The notes: generated by a model not told the origin, from the letters alone. Positions 26,797-36,949 are shown, counted from the stretch's first letter. The stretch is DNA of 64,000 nt from an uncultured Rikenellaceae bacterium (GCA_947038405.1 CAMQVY010000002.1:62001-126000); one strand, 5' to 3'. A program made the numbers and translations.

Positions 26797-28119
26797 TTAA
26801 GCCTCAGGCCAATATTTATCTACTAAATTTACTTTAATAGCTACTTCACTTTTACTAAAATACTTACTGAACAATCCCCATGCCGTATCTAACATCGATT
26901 CAATATCAATATTAACATCAATCGCCAGAAGTTTTTCTGAGTAATCCTTCGCAAACTTCAACGTACGTTGATCGTAATCCGATAGATCAAAACCATTTTC
27001 AAGTTTAGTTTTTGCATTTGCAGCATCCGCATAAAGACGAACCGCAGCATTCATCACCTGAGGATGATCCTCTCTTGTCTTCTCTCCGATAACCAATTGT
27101 TTCAATCGAGAAAGACTCCTAAATGGGTCTACAATAACTTTACCCGTATCAGAATCGTTACGCAAGAACAACTGGCCCTCTGTAATATAACCAGTATTAT
27201 CGGGAACTGCATGTGTAATATCTCCACCAGATAGTGTCGTTACAGCGATAATTGTAATCGAACCACCATTAGGTAATTGTACAGCCTTTTCGTATATCTT
27301 CGCAAGATCCGAATACAACGAACCTGGCATTGAGTCTTTAGATGGAATTTGATCCATACGGTTAGATACAATCGCCAAAGCATCCGCATATAGCGTCATA
27401 TCTGTCAGTAATACCAAAACCTTCTCACCCTTATCAGCCGCAAAATACTCTGCCGCAGTCAATGCCATATCAGGAACTAATAGACGTTCTACTGGTGGAT
27501 TATCCGTAGTATTAACAAAACTCACAATTCTATCCAATGCTCCAGCGTTTTCAAACACGTGTTTGAAGTATAAGAAGTCATCATTTGTCATACCCATACC
27601 ACCAAGTATAATCTTATCAGCCTTAGCTCTAAGAGCTACGTTTGCCATAACCTGATTATATGGTTGGTCTGGGTCTGCAAAAAATGGAATCTTTTGTCCC
27701 GATACAATTGTATTATTTAGGTCAATACCAGCGATACCCGTAGCGATTAACTCTGAAGGTTGCTTACGCTTAAACGGATTAACCGTTGGACCTCCAATCT
27801 CTCTCGCCTCTCCATCTAGTTGGCTACCACCCTCAAGAGGCTCTCCATAGGCGTTAAAAAAACGACCTGCTAAATCATCACTTACATTCAATTTTGGAGG
27901 TGCTCCAAGAAACACAACCTCTGAATTAGTTGCAATACCCTCTGTTCCAGCAAAAACCTGTAACGTAACCAACTCACCACTAAGTTTCACAACCTGAGCG
28001 AGTCTCCCCCCAACAGTTGCCAACTCATCATTACCAACACCCGTAGCTCTTAAACCCACAGTAGCTTTAGTAATATTATCTATTTTAGTATATACCTTTT
28101 GAAATGCTTTTGTCTCCAT
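26797..28119 (-). CDS. ntpB: V-type ATPase subunit B
   Basis: A 440-residue non-catalytic head subunit. It has the ATPase fold (for example ATGIAGIDLNNTIVSGQKIPFF) but no GxxxxGKT loop, which is expected for B. LLTDMTLYADAL and SIPSR-like equivalents (SLSRLKQLVIG) are in place. It is followed by subunit D and preceded by A, 3 bp away. Confidence 0.95.
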   Translation of the reverse strand: METKAFQKVYTKIDNITKATVGLRATGVGNDELATVGGRLAQVVKLSGELVTLQVFAGTEGIATNSEVVFLGAPPKLNVSDDLAGRFFNAYGEPLEGGSQLDGEAREIGGPTVNPFKRKQPSELIATGIAGIDLNNTIVSGQKIPFFADPDQPYNQVMANVALRAKADKIILGGMGMTNDDFLYFKHVFENAGALDRIVSFVNTTDNPPVERLLVPDMALTAAEYFAADKGEKVLVLLTDMTLYADALAIVSNRMDQIPSKDSMPGSLYSDLAKIYEKAVQLPNGGSITIIAVTTLSGGDITHAVPDNTGYITEGQLFLRNDSDTGKVIVDPFRSLSRLKQLVIGEKTREDHPQVMNAAVRLYADAANAKTKLENGFDLSDYDQRTLKFAKDYSEKLLAIDVNIDIESMLDTAWGLFSKYFSKSEVAIKVNLVDKYWPEA

Positions 28120-28122
28120 AGC

Positions 28123-29892
28123 TTAGTCTTCTTTATTTTTAGACTCTTTAGTTGCAATATATTGATCAATATCTACTCTATATTGATCGAATGCCTCACT
28201 CTGCCACTCCGCATAATTCATCTGTTTAAACAGATTTATCAAACCTTTGTAGAACGTAGAGCAAACCTCTGCATCTGAGAAAGAGAATTTTTTATCACAG
28301 ATCTCTAAAATGAATAAATACATATATTTTTGACGTTCAATAGGACAGTTTGCATCGATACTGTCAAACGCATCTTGCTGAAGGATTACAAAGTCAATAA
28401 GTTCACCTTTCCAGAATCTATCATGGTACTCCATCGGCACACCATCATCACCCAAGATATTAATCTGCTCATACGCCTCTTTTCCTCGTTGTACAAGAGT
28501 TTTACCTTTTCCAACTAAATCAGACCATCCTTTTTCCATTCTGGTATCCAAATATTCTCTAATTTCAGGATACTCAAGATACTTAGAGTAACTATCAAGT
28601 GGGTCAATTGCTGGATATCGCTTACTATCAGCACGTCCTTGAGCTAAAGCATAGAAACATCTTGCAGCTTTCTTTGTAGACTCCGTTACAGGCTCTTTAA
28701 GGTTACCCCCCGCAGGAGATACCGTTCCAAGGAATGTAACAGATCCAGTTTCACCATTATTCAAATATACGAGTCCAGCACGAGCATAGAAGTTCGAGAT
28801 AATTGCAGATAAGTCCATCGGGAAGGCATCCTGCCCTGGAAGCTCCTCAAGACGATTACTCATCTCACGTAAGGCTTGTGCCCAACGAGAAGTTGAATCT
28901 GCCAAAATAAGAACTTTTAGTCCCATTGCACGATAGTACTCACCTATTGTCATACCCGTATAAACTGACGCCTCACGAGCCGCAACGGGCATATTAGATG
29001 TATTACATATAATTGTTGTACGCTCCATAAGTTTATGTCCCGTACGAGGGTCATCTAAGTGAGGAAACTCTGTAAATACCTCAACAACCTCATTAGCACG
29101 CTCTCCACAGGCAACAAATATAATTATATCCGCATCCGCTTGTTTCGATATAGCGTGTTGTAGCACTGTTTTTCCAGCACCAAAAGGTCCAGGAATAAAA
29201 CCAGTTCCACCCTCAGCTAAAGGGTTAAATGTATCAATTGCACGCACTCCAGTCTCCATAACTTTAAATGGTCTTGGTTTCTCTTTAAACGCCCTAATCG
29301 TACGCTTAACTGCCCATTTTTGAACCATTGTAATGTCATATTTGTTACCGTCTGAATCCTTCACAACAGCAACTATCTCTTTGACTGTATAATCTCCCGC
29401 AGGAGCTACACTCTCAACGATATACTCTCCCTCCATTATAAAGGGGACCATAATTTTATGAGTAATCCAATATTCGGGAACTTCACCCAACCAATCACCA
29501 GCTGTTACCTTATCCCCAACCTTAGCCAAGGGAGTAAAGCTCCATTTTTTATCATAGTCAACTGGTTCTGTACGAGTTCCTCTCTGAATAAATAGACCAT
29601 CCATTTTTTCAAGATCATTCTGAAGACCATCATAACTACGTGTTAAAATTCCTGGCGCAAGAGTTGCCTCCAACATATGCCCCTCAAAATCGACATTATC
29701 GCCAATTTTAAGACCCCTAGTTGAGTCGAATACCTGCACATACGCCTTGTCACCTACAACTTTGATGACCTCTGCCATCATCTGTACATCTCCTAAGTGT
29801 ACAAGACAAATCTCGTTCTGACCTACGGGACCATCTACCTTTACAATTACAATATTGGAGATTATACCCGAAACTTTTCCGGTTGTTTTCAT
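28123..29892 (-). CDS. ntpA: V-type ATPase catalytic subunit A
   Basis: A 589-residue catalytic subunit. The Walker A loop GPFGAGKT is at 235-242 (Lys241). The catalytic Glu lies in GERANEVVEV just downstream, and the A-type non-homologous insertion lies between about 110 and 200. It hydrolyses (or makes) ATP to drive the rotor. The 115-bp gap upstream holds a repeat copy. Confidence 0.96.
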   Translation of the reverse strand: MKTTGKVSGIISNIVIVKVDGPVGQNEICLVHLGDVQMMAEVIKVVGDKAYVQVFDSTRGLKIGDNVDFEGHMLEATLAPGILTRSYDGLQNDLEKMDGLFIQRGTRTEPVDYDKKWSFTPLAKVGDKVTAGDWLGEVPEYWITHKIMVPFIMEGEYIVESVAPAGDYTVKEIVAVVKDSDGNKYDITMVQKWAVKRTIRAFKEKPRPFKVMETGVRAIDTFNPLAEGGTGFIPGPFGAGKTVLQHAISKQADADIIIFVACGERANEVVEVFTEFPHLDDPRTGHKLMERTTIICNTSNMPVAAREASVYTGMTIGEYYRAMGLKVLILADSTSRWAQALREMSNRLEELPGQDAFPMDLSAIISNFYARAGLVYLNNGETGSVTFLGTVSPAGGNLKEPVTESTKKAARCFYALAQGRADSKRYPAIDPLDSYSKYLEYPEIREYLDTRMEKGWSDLVGKGKTLVQRGKEAYEQINILGDDGVPMEYHDRFWKGELIDFVILQQDAFDSIDANCPIERQKYMYLFILEICDKKFSFSDAEVCSTFYKGLINLFKQMNYAEWQSEAFDQYRVDIDQYIATKESKNKED

Positions 29893-29950
29893 ATCAAAGT
29901 AAGTAATATATTTTTTTAGTTTTCTTTTTTATCAATCACAGCAGACTCTG

Positions 29951-30001
29951 AGTTCATTTCACACCTTGTAATAAGAGTGTTACGTTTCCGCAATGAACAA
30001 A
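29951..30001 (-). repeat. Dispersed intergenic repeat copy between DUF2764 and subunit A
   Basis: On the minus strand TTTGTTCATTGCGGAAACG matches the core TTGTTCA-TGCGATCACG with a few changes. The ends GTTCATT and AATGAAC form a distant inverted repeat. It lies within the V-ATPase operon. Confidence 0.4.
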
Positions 30002-30007
30002 CATCCT

Positions 30008-30844
30008 CTACTCCTCTGAGCCAGCACCTTTAATCAACTCGATTTCATCAAATGAGTCGATTAATTTACGTAGCATACTCTGCCCTTTAGCTCTATCTAA
30101 CGACACCCAACGATGAATAATATTAACTTTTACTAAGTATGCTAAAAGTGTATTAATATTAAAGTAGTCAAATGTTGTGAGTTCGTCACTCATAGTCCAA
30201 CGTATGTTGTCAATTTTATGCTCCTTCCCAATCATATTACCCTCAGCAGCAATAGCAGTCATAATAAGATCGATATACTCAACCTCACCTTTCAGTCCGA
30301 AATCTGCGGCAGAACTTCTCACTAAAGCATCAACAATATATCCATCACCAACTACATAGTCCGCAATAGGAAGAGCTAATCTACGAGCGGTGTATGCTGC
30401 ACAAACATTACGCAGATTACGATCAAACTCGCCCCACTCTATCAAGAATCGACATTTACTCTCGCGACACAACTGATAATAACGATTCAATAATGCTTTT
30501 TCAAAATTTATCGATAGATCGAAATCATCGCTATGAGTAGAATCAGCGTAGGCTAATATTAAATCGGCCAACTCTTTTGGCAATTTAGAAGGTGATTTAA
30601 GCTCCTCTTCAAGCTCCTCATATGGAATATTTCCAACTCCACTACCTTTACCTCTACCCGATTTAAGATTAATAATATTCTCAACATCATAGTATGTATA
30701 TAGTAGTTTAAGGCTCTTAGTGTCAGAGCTAGACAACTCCTCTAAAATCTCCTCGATTATATAGTGCGCATCAAATCCTTTATGCTCTCCTTCGAGTGCA
30801 TATTCACGCAGACCGGCAACTAAACTGTAATAGTTCTTAGCCAT
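30008..30844 (-). CDS. DUF2764 protein of the V-ATPase operon
   Basis: A 278-residue mostly helical protein that I recognise as DUF2764, found in Bacteroidota V-ATPase operons between subunits E and A. No subunit C or F gene is seen in this operon. Its position and helical content make it a candidate for the C (rotor-top) role, which is an inference. Start MAKNYYSLVAGLREY. It follows subunit E by 6 bp. Confidence 0.82.
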   Translation of the reverse strand: MAKNYYSLVAGLREYALEGEHKGFDAHYIIEEILEELSSSDTKSLKLLYTYYDVENIINLKSGRGKGSGVGNIPYEELEEELKSPSKLPKELADLILAYADSTHSDDFDLSINFEKALLNRYYQLCRESKCRFLIEWGEFDRNLRNVCAAYTARRLALPIADYVVGDGYIVDALVRSSAADFGLKGEVEYIDLIMTAIAAEGNMIGKEHKIDNIRWTMSDELTTFDYFNINTLLAYLVKVNIIHRWVSLDRAKGQSMLRKLIDSFDEIELIKGAGSEE

Positions 30845-30850
30845 AATACT

Positions 30851-31471
30851 CTATTTTTTCTCTTTATAAAGAATTTGCGACACCTTTGGGCGAAGATACT
30901 CTCCTAAAAGAGCGTCAAAATCGGCATCACTAAAACTGATATAGAATCCACCACCTTTAGGTTCAATTCTAAATCCACTCTTCACACCGCTAGAGTATTC
31001 AATCTCTAATCCACCAGCAACATTTGCCTTAACGCTACTTTCAAATGCCGTGCCCAACTCAACCTCTCTATCAGCAGGCAGGAGAGCTTTAAGTTCAACG
31101 ACATCACTCGAAGATCCTTTCCAATTCGTTGCGACAGCAACCAAAATATCTTTTACAAATTTAGGATCAAGATTTGCAGCGGCAATCCCACCAGAAACAC
31201 TCGTTGCAACGATCATATTCGCAATCGTCTCTTTTAGTTTCGCTACCGTCTGACGACCCGCTAATGCGATCTCCGTCAAACTATTCTTATGTAAATCCTC
31301 AGCTTTTGCCTTAGCATCTGCAATAATACTGACCGCCTCAGCTTTCGCATCTGCAACAATTTTGCTAGCAGTTGCTTGAGACTCTGCAATTAAAGCATCA
31401 GACTCCTGACGCCCCTTCGATAGACCCTCATCGTATAACTTCTGAGTAAGCTCCTGAAGTTTATTCTCCAT
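30851..31471 (-). CDS. ntpE: V-type ATPase subunit E
   Basis: A 206-residue peripheral-stalk subunit and the first gene of the operon. The start is ATG 31471 (MENKLQELTQKL); an upstream in-frame start at 31519 adds an unlikely 16 residues. A long N-terminal coiled coil rich in Ala, Lys and Glu (about 10-85) precedes a globular C-terminal domain. No gene for partner G/H is seen. Confidence 0.9.
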   Translation of the reverse strand: MENKLQELTQKLYDEGLSKGRQESDALIAESQATASKIVADAKAEAVSIIADAKAKAEDLHKNSLTEIALAGRQTVAKLKETIANMIVATSVSGGIAAANLDPKFVKDILVAVATNWKGSSSDVVELKALLPADREVELGTAFESSVKANVAGGLEIEYSSGVKSGFRIEPKGGGFYISFSDADFDALLGEYLRPKVSQILYKEKK

Positions 31472-31644
31472 AACTCGATTATTTTTTATATTTAATACTT
31501 TTCCTATTACACAATACAATTACTTTGCAAGTTAATAAAACTAAAATACTTTTTACTATACATAGCGTAATTATAATAAAAATATTATTTGTTTCTTGTT
31601 TTTAATTTATTCTTTACTGAGGCTATATCTGCAACTAAATTGAA

Positions 31645-31690
31645 TGTAACTACCCTACACACATTGAGTTTAGTAATCGCAGAGAACAAA
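31645..31690 (-). repeat. Dispersed intergenic repeat copy before ntpE/murB
   Basis: On the minus strand it begins TTTGTTCTCTGCGATTAC and ends GTAGGGTAGTTAC. Both ends match the 24337 copy, while the middle differs. It lies in the divergent gap between the V-ATPase operon and murB. Confidence 0.4.
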
Positions 31691-31746
31691 TATTAGGATT
31701 TATTGAGTTTATTAGATTAATCTTCGATATTTTGACAAATATGATA

Positions 31747-31754
31747 TACTTTTG
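31747..31754 (+). promoter_or_regulatory. -7 promoter box next to murB
   Basis: TACTTTTG (TAnnTTTG) ends 9 bp before the ATG at 31764, predicting a leader of only a few bases. It also shows that a TTG start at 31752 cannot be used, because that codon lies inside the box. A TTTG at 31731-31734 is 12 bp upstream, closer than usual. Confidence 0.5.
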
Positions 31755-31763
31755 CCTTTGACT

Positions 31764-32768
31764 ATGATAACAATAATAAAAAATAGAGAATTAAAAGAGT
31801 TTAATAGCTTTGGAGTTACTGCCAAGGCTAGTGAATTTATTGAATTCGACTGCAAAGAGGATCTAAAAGAGATCTTTGACTCCATAGGAGATAAGAAATG
31901 GGAGGTAATAAGTGGCGGTAATAATATCCTATTCTCAGCTAACTGGGATGGAGTACTCCTACACCCAACGATGAGATCTATACATCCCATATCAGAGAGT
32001 GATACCGATGTCGTTATCAAGGTTGATGGCGCATTAGAGTGGGATGACTTTGTGAATTGGTGTACAGATAGGGAGCTTTGGGGAGCAGAAAATCTAACAT
32101 TAATACCTGGATATGTAGGCGCAGCACCCGTTCAAAACATTGGAGCATATGGAGCTGAAGTCAAAGACATAATCGAATCTGTTGAGATGTTTTGTGTTGA
32201 TAGTCGTAAATTTCTGACCTTACACAAATCACACTGCCAATTTGGATACCGAGATAGTGTATTTAAGGGGGTATTAAAACACTCTGTGATAATAACTGCA
32301 GTAACTTTTAGATTATCTAAGATAGCAAATCCACAAATTAACTATGGCGATCTAAAAATCAAAGTAGAGGAGTTCGGAGGAGCAACAATTAAAAACATTC
32401 AAAATGCAATAATTGAGATTCGAGAGTCTAAACTACCAGATCCAAAAGTTACAGGGAATGTAGGAAGCTTCTTTAAGAACCCAATAGTTGATCATCAAAT
32501 TGCAGAGCAGTTAAAGAGTAAGCACCCTGATATGCCGGTATATATAACGGATGAAGGCTCAAAAATCCCTGCTGGGTGGTTAATAGAGAGGGCTGGATGG
32601 AAAGGTCATAAAGATGGACGTGTTGGAATAGACCCAAGACAAGCTCTTGTTGTTATAAATCTCGGAGGAGCAACAGGAGAGGATATCCTAAATTTTGCGG
32701 CCATGATTCAGGCTGATTTAAAATCAAAATTCGGTATTAACATTGAAATGGAGGTAAATACTCTTTAA
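31764..32768 (+). CDS. murB: UDP-N-acetylenolpyruvoylglucosamine reductase
   Basis: MurB reduces UDP-GlcNAc-enolpyruvate to UDP-MurNAc with NADPH and FAD. With the ATG at 31764 it has 334 residues, the type I length. The FAD-binding loop is SGGNNILF at 50-57. The proton donor is Ser235 (GNVGSFFKNP), and the C-terminal catalytic Glu is Glu330 (IEMEVNT). The N-terminal FNSFGV matches the family start NTFG. Confidence 0.94.
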   Translation: MITIIKNRELKEFNSFGVTAKASEFIEFDCKEDLKEIFDSIGDKKWEVISGGNNILFSANWDGVLLHPTMRSIHPISESDTDVVIKVDGALEWDDFVNWCTDRELWGAENLTLIPGYVGAAPVQNIGAYGAEVKDIIESVEMFCVDSRKFLTLHKSHCQFGYRDSVFKGVLKHSVIITAVTFRLSKIANPQINYGDLKIKVEEFGGATIKNIQNAIIEIRESKLPDPKVTGNVGSFFKNPIVDHQIAEQLKSKHPDMPVYITDEGSKIPAGWLIERAGWKGHKDGRVGIDPRQALVVINLGGATGEDILNFAAMIQADLKSKFGINIEMEVNTL

Positions 32769-32858
32769 TTTTGATGAAGTGCCCCTAACTTTGGTGGTAT
32801 TAAGCAATTGGATAGAACAGATAGATTAAAAATAGAAAATAAACGTATTTTTCAGACA

Positions 32859-34196
32859 ATGTTGACAGATAGATTTAAAGATTATATAAAATCAAATCAA
32901 TTACTGAGTAAAGATGACAAGATTTTACTCGCTGTAAGTGGAGGTGTAGATTCAATGGTAATGCTACATCTATTCGCAAGATGCGGTTATAATATTGGAG
33001 TTGCACACTGCAATTTTCTACTTAGGAAAGAGGAGTCTGACGAGGATGAGATAATGGTAAAGCGAGAGGTTTCAAAGCTCAACGTTCCACTATTTAACAG
33101 ACAGTTCAACACACAAGGAGTGATGGATCGTACGGGTGATTCGGTTCAAATCGTTGCAAGAGAGCTCCGTTACAATTGGTTTGCAGAGCTTAGCAAAGAG
33201 CATGGCTACAATATAATTGCAATTGCCCACCATGCAGATGACTCTATCGAGACCTTTTTCATCAATCTTTTCAGGGGAACAGGATTAAATGGTCTAACTG
33301 GCATCCACTCAATAAATGGCAAGATAGTTCGCCCACTACTTTTTTCATCACGAAAAGAGATATTGGAATATGCAAACTCGAACAAAATATGCTACAGAGA
33401 GGATTCATCCAACAAGTCGACAAAATACCTACGTAACAAAATCCGCTTAGGTCTAATCCCTCGCATAAAAGAGATAAGTCCGAAGTTTACCGATTTAATG
33501 GGAGGTAACATCCATCGACTAACATCGGCTCAGCTATACATAACAAAGAGTATTGAGGTTATGCGCAAGAACATTGAGTCAACGGATGGAGATCTTATAA
33601 CTATAGACCCTAGTAAAATTGAAGATGGCTACCCTACCGATTTTATCATATATGAATTAATGAACAAATATGGATTCAAAGGGGTTGTTATAACAGATCT
33701 ATGCAAAAGTCTTGAGAGAGGCAGCACTGGTAAAAGATTCTATTCGCATAAGTACGTTGCAATTATAGATAGGAGTAAAATTATCATATCTAAAATTGAT
33801 GAAGATGACAATTGCGAAGTCGAGCTTACCGAAAAGAGCACTAAAGTCTATTGCGGTAATTTTGTACTACATATTGAGCATATAAATATAGACAATCTTG
33901 ACACACTCCGTCAACCAGAAAATGTCGCACTACTAGATAGGGATAAATTAAAATTTCCACTGAAGCTACGCAAATGGAGCAATGGAGATATATTTACTCC
34001 AATTGGGATGGTTGGGCATAAAAAAGTTAGCGACTACCTTATAAATTCAAAGGTATCAATAGCCGAAAAAGGGAGACAATTCATACTTCTCTCAAACGAC
34101 CAAATAACATGGTTAGTTGGCAGACGCATTGATTCAGATTTCAAGATAGACACTACAACAGAAAATGTTTTAAAGATCACAAAAGAGATATTATAA
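32859..34196 (+). CDS. tilS: tRNA(Ile)-lysidine synthase
   Basis: TilS attaches lysine to C34 of tRNA-Ile(CAU) so that it reads AUA. The start is ATG 32859 (MLTDRFKDYI), giving 445 residues; a TTG at 32808 would add 17. The PP-loop SGGVDS is at 27-32, HCNFLLR and AHHADDSIETF follow, and a C-terminal TilS substrate domain contains LRKWSNGDIFTPIG. It lies 90 bp after murB, probably in the same unit. Confidence 0.94.
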   Translation: MLTDRFKDYIKSNQLLSKDDKILLAVSGGVDSMVMLHLFARCGYNIGVAHCNFLLRKEESDEDEIMVKREVSKLNVPLFNRQFNTQGVMDRTGDSVQIVARELRYNWFAELSKEHGYNIIAIAHHADDSIETFFINLFRGTGLNGLTGIHSINGKIVRPLLFSSRKEILEYANSNKICYREDSSNKSTKYLRNKIRLGLIPRIKEISPKFTDLMGGNIHRLTSAQLYITKSIEVMRKNIESTDGDLITIDPSKIEDGYPTDFIIYELMNKYGFKGVVITDLCKSLERGSTGKRFYSHKYVAIIDRSKIIISKIDEDDNCEVELTEKSTKVYCGNFVLHIEHINIDNLDTLRQPENVALLDRDKLKFPLKLRKWSNGDIFTPIGMVGHKKVSDYLINSKVSIAEKGRQFILLSNDQITWLVGRRIDSDFKIDTTTENVLKITKEIL

Positions 34197-34263
34197 AGAA
34201 ATCCAAATAGTTCCGAGCCTAATTATATTGATAACTTATAAAACCTACGAATACTAAAATAGA

Positions 34264-36369
34264 ATGAATTGTAAACTAATTTTGTTATCACTACTTTTAA
34301 GTATGAGTACTTTGGCAATTACAGCTCAAACAAAAATTGCATGCGTAGGTAACAGCATAACTTATGGCTATGGTGTAGCTAATCGAGAGATGAACTCCTA
34401 TCCGTCACAACTTCAATGCTATTTGGGTAGTAATTATATTGTTGAGAATTTTGGAGTATCGGGAGCAACTGCGACCTCTACTAGTAGTATCCCATACATC
34501 AAGACTTCAAATTATAAAAAATCACTTGATTTCGCTCCAGATATAGTTTTCATAAAGCTTGGGGCAAATGACTCTAAGAGTGTGAATATGCTCAATTACG
34601 GCAACTTCAAATCCGACTATGGCACACTTATAGATTCGTACAAGTCACTCGCAACTAAGCCTCGAATTATATTAGTCACACCCTTAAAGTGCTATCTTAC
34701 AGATGAGAAAAACATTTACGATCCACGAATACAAGCTAAGATAACTCCCGCAATAGAGCAATTAGCGTATGAAAAGGGGGTAGAAGTTTTTGATGGTTAC
34801 TCTCTATTTGGAAAGGATCATCAATTCGAGTTAATGCCAGACAAGCTACACCCATCATCTATAGGTGCAGGTATTTTGGCTATGAATTTTGATAGATACA
34901 TCACCTCCAAAAGGGATTGGTCATTCAATATATTCAACAACTTAAAAGGTGGTACAGACTTCAACTTCTATGGATTCAAAGGAAAAGAGTTTGATCAAGA
35001 AGGGGTTAAATTTAAAGTAGTTCAACCTAAGATAGCCAATAAGAAGCACTCCTGGGTTATACGTGCTAGATTTTGGGGACACGAGCCTCAGTTAGACAAA
35101 AAATTATTGGAGCTAGGATTTCATATAGTATATTGTGATGTTGAGAATTTATATGGCTCTCCAATAGCCGTTGACAGATGGACTAAATTTTACAAAACAA
35201 TGACCTCTAACGGATTAAATTCTAAAGTTGTATTAGAAGGAATGAGTCGTGGCGGTCTTATTGTCTATAATTGGGCAGTAGATAATCTCAAAAGAGTCTC
35301 TGCAATATATGCTGATGCACCTGTTTTAGACTTAAAAAGTTGGCCTATGGGAGAAGGTGAGTACGCTGGTTCTGAGTCTGACACGGAACATATGCTTAAA
35401 AGCTACAACATGACATCAAGAGATGAAATGCTAGCATATAAAAGTAACCCCATCGACCACGCAAAAAAAATCGCAAAATCTAAAATTTCAATAATTCACG
35501 TTGTGGGAGCTGCCGACAATATAGTACCTGTCAAGGAGAATACAGATATCTTTGCTGATAGGTTACGTAAGGCCGGTTCTGACATGACTATTATTTCAAA
35601 ACCGAATGTAGGTCACCATCCTCATTCACTGGCGACTCCTGAACCTATTGTTAGATCTATTTTAAAAGCCGAAGGTCTCTATGAAAACCACTGTATCAAA
35701 CCCATTAGAGGCAATGAATATAGATCTGGAGCAGGTTGGATTGGGGGTTCAGATTGGAATAATGTATCTGATGATATTACAACTACACTTAAAAATAAGA
35801 GTGTAGACATTCTAATGCTAGGCAACTCAATAACGCAAGGTGCTTCTAAGGATCGAAAATTAGTTACACATAAATTCCCTCATATCTTAGCAGAGTCATT
35901 CAAGGAGTTAACATGGGAATCAGCGGGAATTTCAGGAGATAGAACTCAACATTTATTATGGCGCATTCAAAATGGAGGATACAATTTAGCAACTCCAAAA
36001 TATGTAACTATAGCTATTGGTGTAAATAACCTCTTATCAGGAAATGATGATGTTACTTCGACATACGATGGAATTATTGCAGTTACAGATGCAGCATTAA
36101 AAGAGTTTCCAGAGTCAAAAATCATTCTTTTTGGACTTCTACCAACTTCTGCCAACAATAAGTTAACGGATTATTATAAGATTCAATCAAAATTAAAAGA
36201 TACTAAGTTTAATAGACGAGTAACTTATATAGACCCTACTCCATATTTTACAGATTCAGACGGTCAACCAAAAAAAGATCTATACTCAGGCGATATGATA
36301 CATCTTAAAGCAGATGGATATAGAGTCTGGGCTAATATAATTTATGATACTGTTCATAAACTTAAATAA
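34264..36369 (+). CDS. Three-domain secreted esterase: SGNH - alpha/beta hydrolase - SGNH
   Basis: A 701-residue protein with a signal peptide (1-21). Domain 1 (about 23-215) is an SGNH hydrolase: Ser31 in GNSITYG, Asn102 in GAND, and Asp193/His196 in DKLH. Domain 2 (about 225-470) is an alpha/beta hydrolase: nucleophile Ser328 in GMSRG, Asp418, and a His at 451-454. Domain 3 (about 485-701) is a second SGNH hydrolase: Ser522 in GNSITQG, Asn588, and Asp677/His680. All three catalytic sets look intact. Such enzymes remove acetyl or other acyl groups from plant polysaccharides, so I infer a carbohydrate esterase in the periplasm. No glycoside hydrolase or SusCD pair is nearby. Confidence 0.82.
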   Translation: MNCKLILLSLLLSMSTLAITAQTKIACVGNSITYGYGVANREMNSYPSQLQCYLGSNYIVENFGVSGATATSTSSIPYIKTSNYKKSLDFAPDIVFIKLGANDSKSVNMLNYGNFKSDYGTLIDSYKSLATKPRIILVTPLKCYLTDEKNIYDPRIQAKITPAIEQLAYEKGVEVFDGYSLFGKDHQFELMPDKLHPSSIGAGILAMNFDRYITSKRDWSFNIFNNLKGGTDFNFYGFKGKEFDQEGVKFKVVQPKIANKKHSWVIRARFWGHEPQLDKKLLELGFHIVYCDVENLYGSPIAVDRWTKFYKTMTSNGLNSKVVLEGMSRGGLIVYNWAVDNLKRVSAIYADAPVLDLKSWPMGEGEYAGSESDTEHMLKSYNMTSRDEMLAYKSNPIDHAKKIAKSKISIIHVVGAADNIVPVKENTDIFADRLRKAGSDMTIISKPNVGHHPHSLATPEPIVRSILKAEGLYENHCIKPIRGNEYRSGAGWIGGSDWNNVSDDITTTLKNKSVDILMLGNSITQGASKDRKLVTHKFPHILAESFKELTWESAGISGDRTQHLLWRIQNGGYNLATPKYVTIAIGVNNLLSGNDDVTSTYDGIIAVTDAALKEFPESKIILFGLLPTSANNKLTDYYKIQSKLKDTKFNRRVTYIDPTPYFTDSDGQPKKDLYSGDMIHLKADGYRVWANIIYDTVHKLK

Positions 36370-36548
36370 CGAATCAAACTACTCTACAAAAATGACTACA
36401 TCTAATATTATTTGATCAATCAGAAGCCTAGATTGATACAGTGATACCCTTTTTTTGTCATTTACATTCATCTAAAAACACTACATGTAGTCTACACAAC
36501 CCTACTATAGGATCTTAGCACCTCGGAAACTCAAATATATAGACATAA

Positions 36549-36582
36549 AAAAAGATAGTCACATTACTGTAACTATCTTTTT
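36549..36582 (-). terminator. Terminator of tRNA-Val
   Basis: Arms 36549-36559 and 36572-36582 (aaaaagatagt and its complement) pair over 11 bp with a 12-nt loop. On the minus strand they are followed by a run of seven T. This is a clean intrinsic terminator directly after the tRNA. Confidence 0.85.
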
Positions 36583-36585
36583 CTG

Positions 36586-36660
36586 TGGGAGTACATGGAT
36601 TCGAACCAAGGACCCTCTGCTTGTAAGGCAGATGCTCTGAACCAGCTGAGCTATACTCCC
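36586..36660 (-). tRNA. tRNA-Val (anticodon UAC)
   Basis: 75 nt, read on the minus strand. The acceptor arms are GGGAGTA and TACTCCC with discriminator A. The D arm has GCTCAGCTGGTTCAGAGC, the anticodon stem-loop is TCTGC-CTTACAA-GCAGA with anticodon TAC at loop positions 34-36, and the T loop has TTCGAAT. CCA is not encoded. It decodes GUA and probably other Val codons. Confidence 0.97.
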
Positions 36661-36690
36661 GTTATTATCACTAATTCCTTATTGATGACA

Positions 36691-36721
36691 CAAAGATAGG
36701 CATAAAATTGTAATTTGCAAA
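36691..36721 (-). promoter_or_regulatory. Promoter of tRNA-Val
   Basis: On the minus strand this is TTTG (36721-36718), a 19-nt spacer, then TATCTTTG (36698-36691). This is the full Bacteroidetes -33/-7 pattern with ideal spacing, 30 bp before the tRNA 5' end. It is the best promoter in the window. Confidence 0.8.
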
Positions 36722-36949
36722 TTTATAAGCTAATTTTTATTAAAATTTATTCATATAATATAAAAAAGCCCATAAAACTGATAATATTATCGATTTTTCA
36801 CCTAATTATAAGATGCTATTCAATGAATTAATATATTGACCACCTCCAATGTATTGCCGAATATACGAGAAAGTCCAACCTCAATGGCATGAAACTTGTT
36901 TTAATTATTAAATGGAGTTAAAACTAATTATTAATTAATAACTAATGCT

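Noticed and set aside
31752-31763. TTG start for murB
   Set aside because: It lies inside the -7 promoter box, and the family N-terminus fits the ATG at 31764.
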